DNA of 64,000 bases, taken from positions 222 through 64,221 of the forward strand of contig SGPL01000123.1 in assembly GCA_004802705.1 (NCBI GenBank), in the 5' to 3' direction. This DNA is from Bondarzewia mesenterica (Eukaryota; Basidiomycota; Agaricomycetes; Russulales; Bondarzewiaceae). Below are positions 61,824 through 64,000 of the stretch, in pieces. The notes under the pieces were generated by a model. The model was not told the origin of the DNA and made no database searches. It worked only from the letters and a program-made list of their open reading frames with translations. Both the position numbers and the translations under genes were made by a program. Each line of letters opens with the position of its first letter. The stretch's first letter is position 1.

Positions 61824-64000
61824 ATGCTGCGCCAGGCATCTCAGTATAGCCCGAGGCCAATGTCTCTTGTCTTGCGCTCTGTAGTCTCAAAGAGAATCCC
61901 CAAGCAAGCACCGTCAATCAAGCGTACGAGATACTTCGCAACAAGCAGCGAGTCGGTGACCTCGAACGATGGATTCCGATATCTTGTATGGAGTGGCTTA
62001 GGCTATGCCCTTGGCGCTGCAACGGCGGCATTGGTCTATCAAGGAGCTGCTCAATGGCATTCCTCAGTAGTAGAGCACAGTTACGCATCTCACGAGGAGG
62101 TTCAGCGCGCTATCCAGGATCTTCGGCAAGTCTTGCCCGGGAAGAATCAAGTCGTGACAGATCCTGACGCCCTGAAAACGTATGGGTCGTCGGAGAATTC
62201 CTACCACCCGAGTTCACCGCACGCCGTTGTAGTTCGTCCCCAGAGCACGGAAGATGTGGTGCAGGTGGTGAATATAGCGAGGAAGTACAAGGTTCCGGTC
62301 ACGGCATACAGTGGGGCGACAAGTTTGGAGGGGCATTTTGCTGGGGTGCGTTTCGCTTTTCATGATGTTCATCAACTCATGATGCGAGAGAAAATTACAG
62401 TATCATTCGCAAAGCATCTGCGTGGATATGTCGGGCATGGACAAGATCATTCATGTCAACGGTGAGCAGTGGTAACTAGAAATCCGCCTCCAAAGGGCCT
62501 TCGTATTGAAGAAAATGCAGTGGATGATGCGGACCTTACTTGTCAATCTGGTGCACGTTGGGAAGATATCAACCAGAGTCTCAAAGACCAGGGCATTCCT
62601 CTATTCTTTCCTGTGAGAACAAACGAATCATACTTTTAAATCTTTGTTGCACTCTGACCCCGCACTAGCTTGATCCAGGTCCAGGAGCTGTGGGTATCTT
62701 CCCAAGAATCTTTTCTCCTTGTCTTCAACGCATCTTTTCCAGACTATAGGCGGAATGGTTGGGACAGGATGTTCTGGAAGTAAATAATATTTTCCCCAAA
62801 ACTTGCTTACGAACTTCACTGATGTGCCTCCAAGCAAATGCCGTCCGATATGGCACCGCGAGAAGCGAATGGTTCTTGAATCTGGTATGTACACATGATG
62901 GATATGTCAGTATTGCCTCCCATCGACCTGCCATTTACACTTATTCCTCAAGACAGTCGTTCTCCCAAACGGCCAAGTCATTAAAACACGGCGACGCGCC
63001 CGCAAGTCGGCAGCAGGATTTGACACGACCAAGTTATTCATCGGAGCCGAGGGGACGCTAGGCATTGTGACGGAAGGTACGAAACGGAGCGCATGTATAG
63101 TGTTGTTGAATGAATTAACTCATTCTCAACCCAGCAACTCTCCGTTTGGCGCCGGTAGTCCCGACCAAAGTTGCGATGGCCCAATTCCCCGATGTCGAAC
63201 ATGCCGTCAGCGCCGTACAGGAGATATTGACTTCACCATATGGCAGCAACATCCGTAAGCACTGCTTATCCTGGCAAGAATCGTCAATGTCTCACTCCTT
63301 AGGCCCGTTACACAGAATGTGTCGAACTGCTCGATGACAGAAGTATGCAATCTCCCCGACAAGTCGTCTATGTTCCCATGCATCTAAACATCCTTTTTCT
63401 CTTCTGCAGTGATGAACGCCATCAACGTCGGCGGTCTCGTCGACCACCCACTCCCTGTCAAAGACACCCTTTTCTTCAAAATCCAAGGTGCGCCCGAAGC
63501 GATCAAACATGCCGCCGACACCGTCAAGAAGATCGTCGGGAGGCACAAGAGCAGCCAGTTCACATTTGCCGCGACGGACCAGGAGGCCGCGGATCTGTGG
63601 CAGAATCGCAAGTATGCATTGATGTCGACGTTGGCGGCAGAACCTGATTCAAAGTGTTGGACTACGGATGTCTGGTGAGCTATAATGGGACTTGGGTCTG
63701 TGGACGCTTTCCGAGAAGAGCAGCTGACTCTTGTCTTTGAACAGCGTGCCCGTTTCAAAGCTTCCGGAACTGGTGTATGAGACGAAGAAGGATATGGCGG
63801 CGTCGGGTATCAAGTCTACGATAGTCGGCCACGTAGGCGACGGTGAGCAAAGCAAATATTGCATGACTCCGTTTTGTCATGAGCTCATGCTTGCGAATCT
63901 CCGTGGGCAGGTAACTTCCATGCGCTCATGCTGTTTCATAACGACGATGAACTCAAAAGCGTGAGTGCCGCCGTACACCGTCTGGTTCACCGAGCGCTTG
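61824..64000 (+). CDS. DLD1: D-lactate dehydrogenase (cytochrome), mitochondrial, 3'-truncated by window
   Basis: FAD-dependent enzyme oxidising D-lactate to pyruvate with electrons to cytochrome c, in the inner mitochondrial membrane facing the intermembrane space. The basic N-terminus ([19 protein letters not shown]) is a presequence, and [19 protein letters not shown] is a single membrane anchor. The FAD-binding (PCMH-type) domain includes [37 protein letters not shown] and [37 protein letters not shown] and NAVRYGTA follow across introns, then [20 protein letters not shown]. The C-terminal substrate domain shows [18 protein letters not shown] and [18 protein letters not shown]. The gene runs off the right edge before its C-terminus. 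About ten introns are inferred. Confidence 0.92.

Overview
The window is a stretch of fungal genome, most likely from an Agaricomycete (mushroom-forming basidiomycete). Genes are dense, with many short GT-AG introns of about 45-70 nt. Several products have a basidiomycete character: an OPT peptide transporter, a fungal F-box protein and a duplicated-domain hypothetical protein. Single N characters cluster at about 13.3-15.3, 40.7-42.4 and 49.3-51.7 kb. Single-base frame breaks inside otherwise good genes also suggest draft-quality or collapsed-haplotype sequence.

Left end (1 to about 3.65 kb): AT-rich, mitochondrial-type DNA. It carries two mitochondrial tRNAs (Val-UAC, Leu-UAG), interspersed GC-rich repeats and a broken fragment of a phage-type RNA polymerase like those of fungal mitochondrial linear plasmids. 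A 355-bp element with perfect inverted ends flanked by TA lies at its right side. Ordinary nuclear sequence begins just before a nuclear tRNA-Asp gene. This is either a nuclear copy of mitochondrial DNA or an assembly join.

5-13.4 kb: secreted GH18 chitinase with a chitin-binding module (+), the exosome helicase MTR4 (-) and ribosomal protein L23/uL14 (-). 13.4-15.4 kb is N-rich with no clear gene. 15.4-31.6 kb: Spg1/Tem1 GTPase (+), a pyrimidine-rich tract, a degraded tRNA-Asp, RBM18-like RNA-binding protein (-), a 5-oxoprolinase that stops after its HyuA half (+), TFIIIB subunit BRF1 (+), tRNA-Asp (-), F-box protein (+), MDR-family NAD(P)H oxidoreductase (+), an intron-containing initiator tRNA-Met (+) and a HAD-type dehalogenase-like hydrolase (-).

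33.4-43 kb: P5A ATPase SPF1 (+, two apparent single-base frame breaks) convergent with an OPT oligopeptide transporter (-). 43-47.4 kb is gene-poor. 47.5-64 kb: a duplicated-domain protein of unknown function (+), a GTPBP1/2-like N-terminal region lacking its GTPase domain (-), a UBE2E-like ubiquitin E2 with a long tail carrying SUMO-interaction-like motifs (+), class II myosin heavy chain (+) and a mitochondrial D-lactate dehydrogenase cut by the window edge (+).

Most genes are unrelated housekeeping functions (RNA decay, translation, Pol III transcription, cytokinesis, ER quality control). There is no evident cluster or operon. Spg1 and myosin II both act in septation/cytokinesis but are 37 kb apart. 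The most unusual items are the E2 with the SIM-like tail, the two proteins truncated exactly at a domain boundary, the duplicated orphan protein, and the mitochondrial/plasmid/transposon mosaic at the left end.
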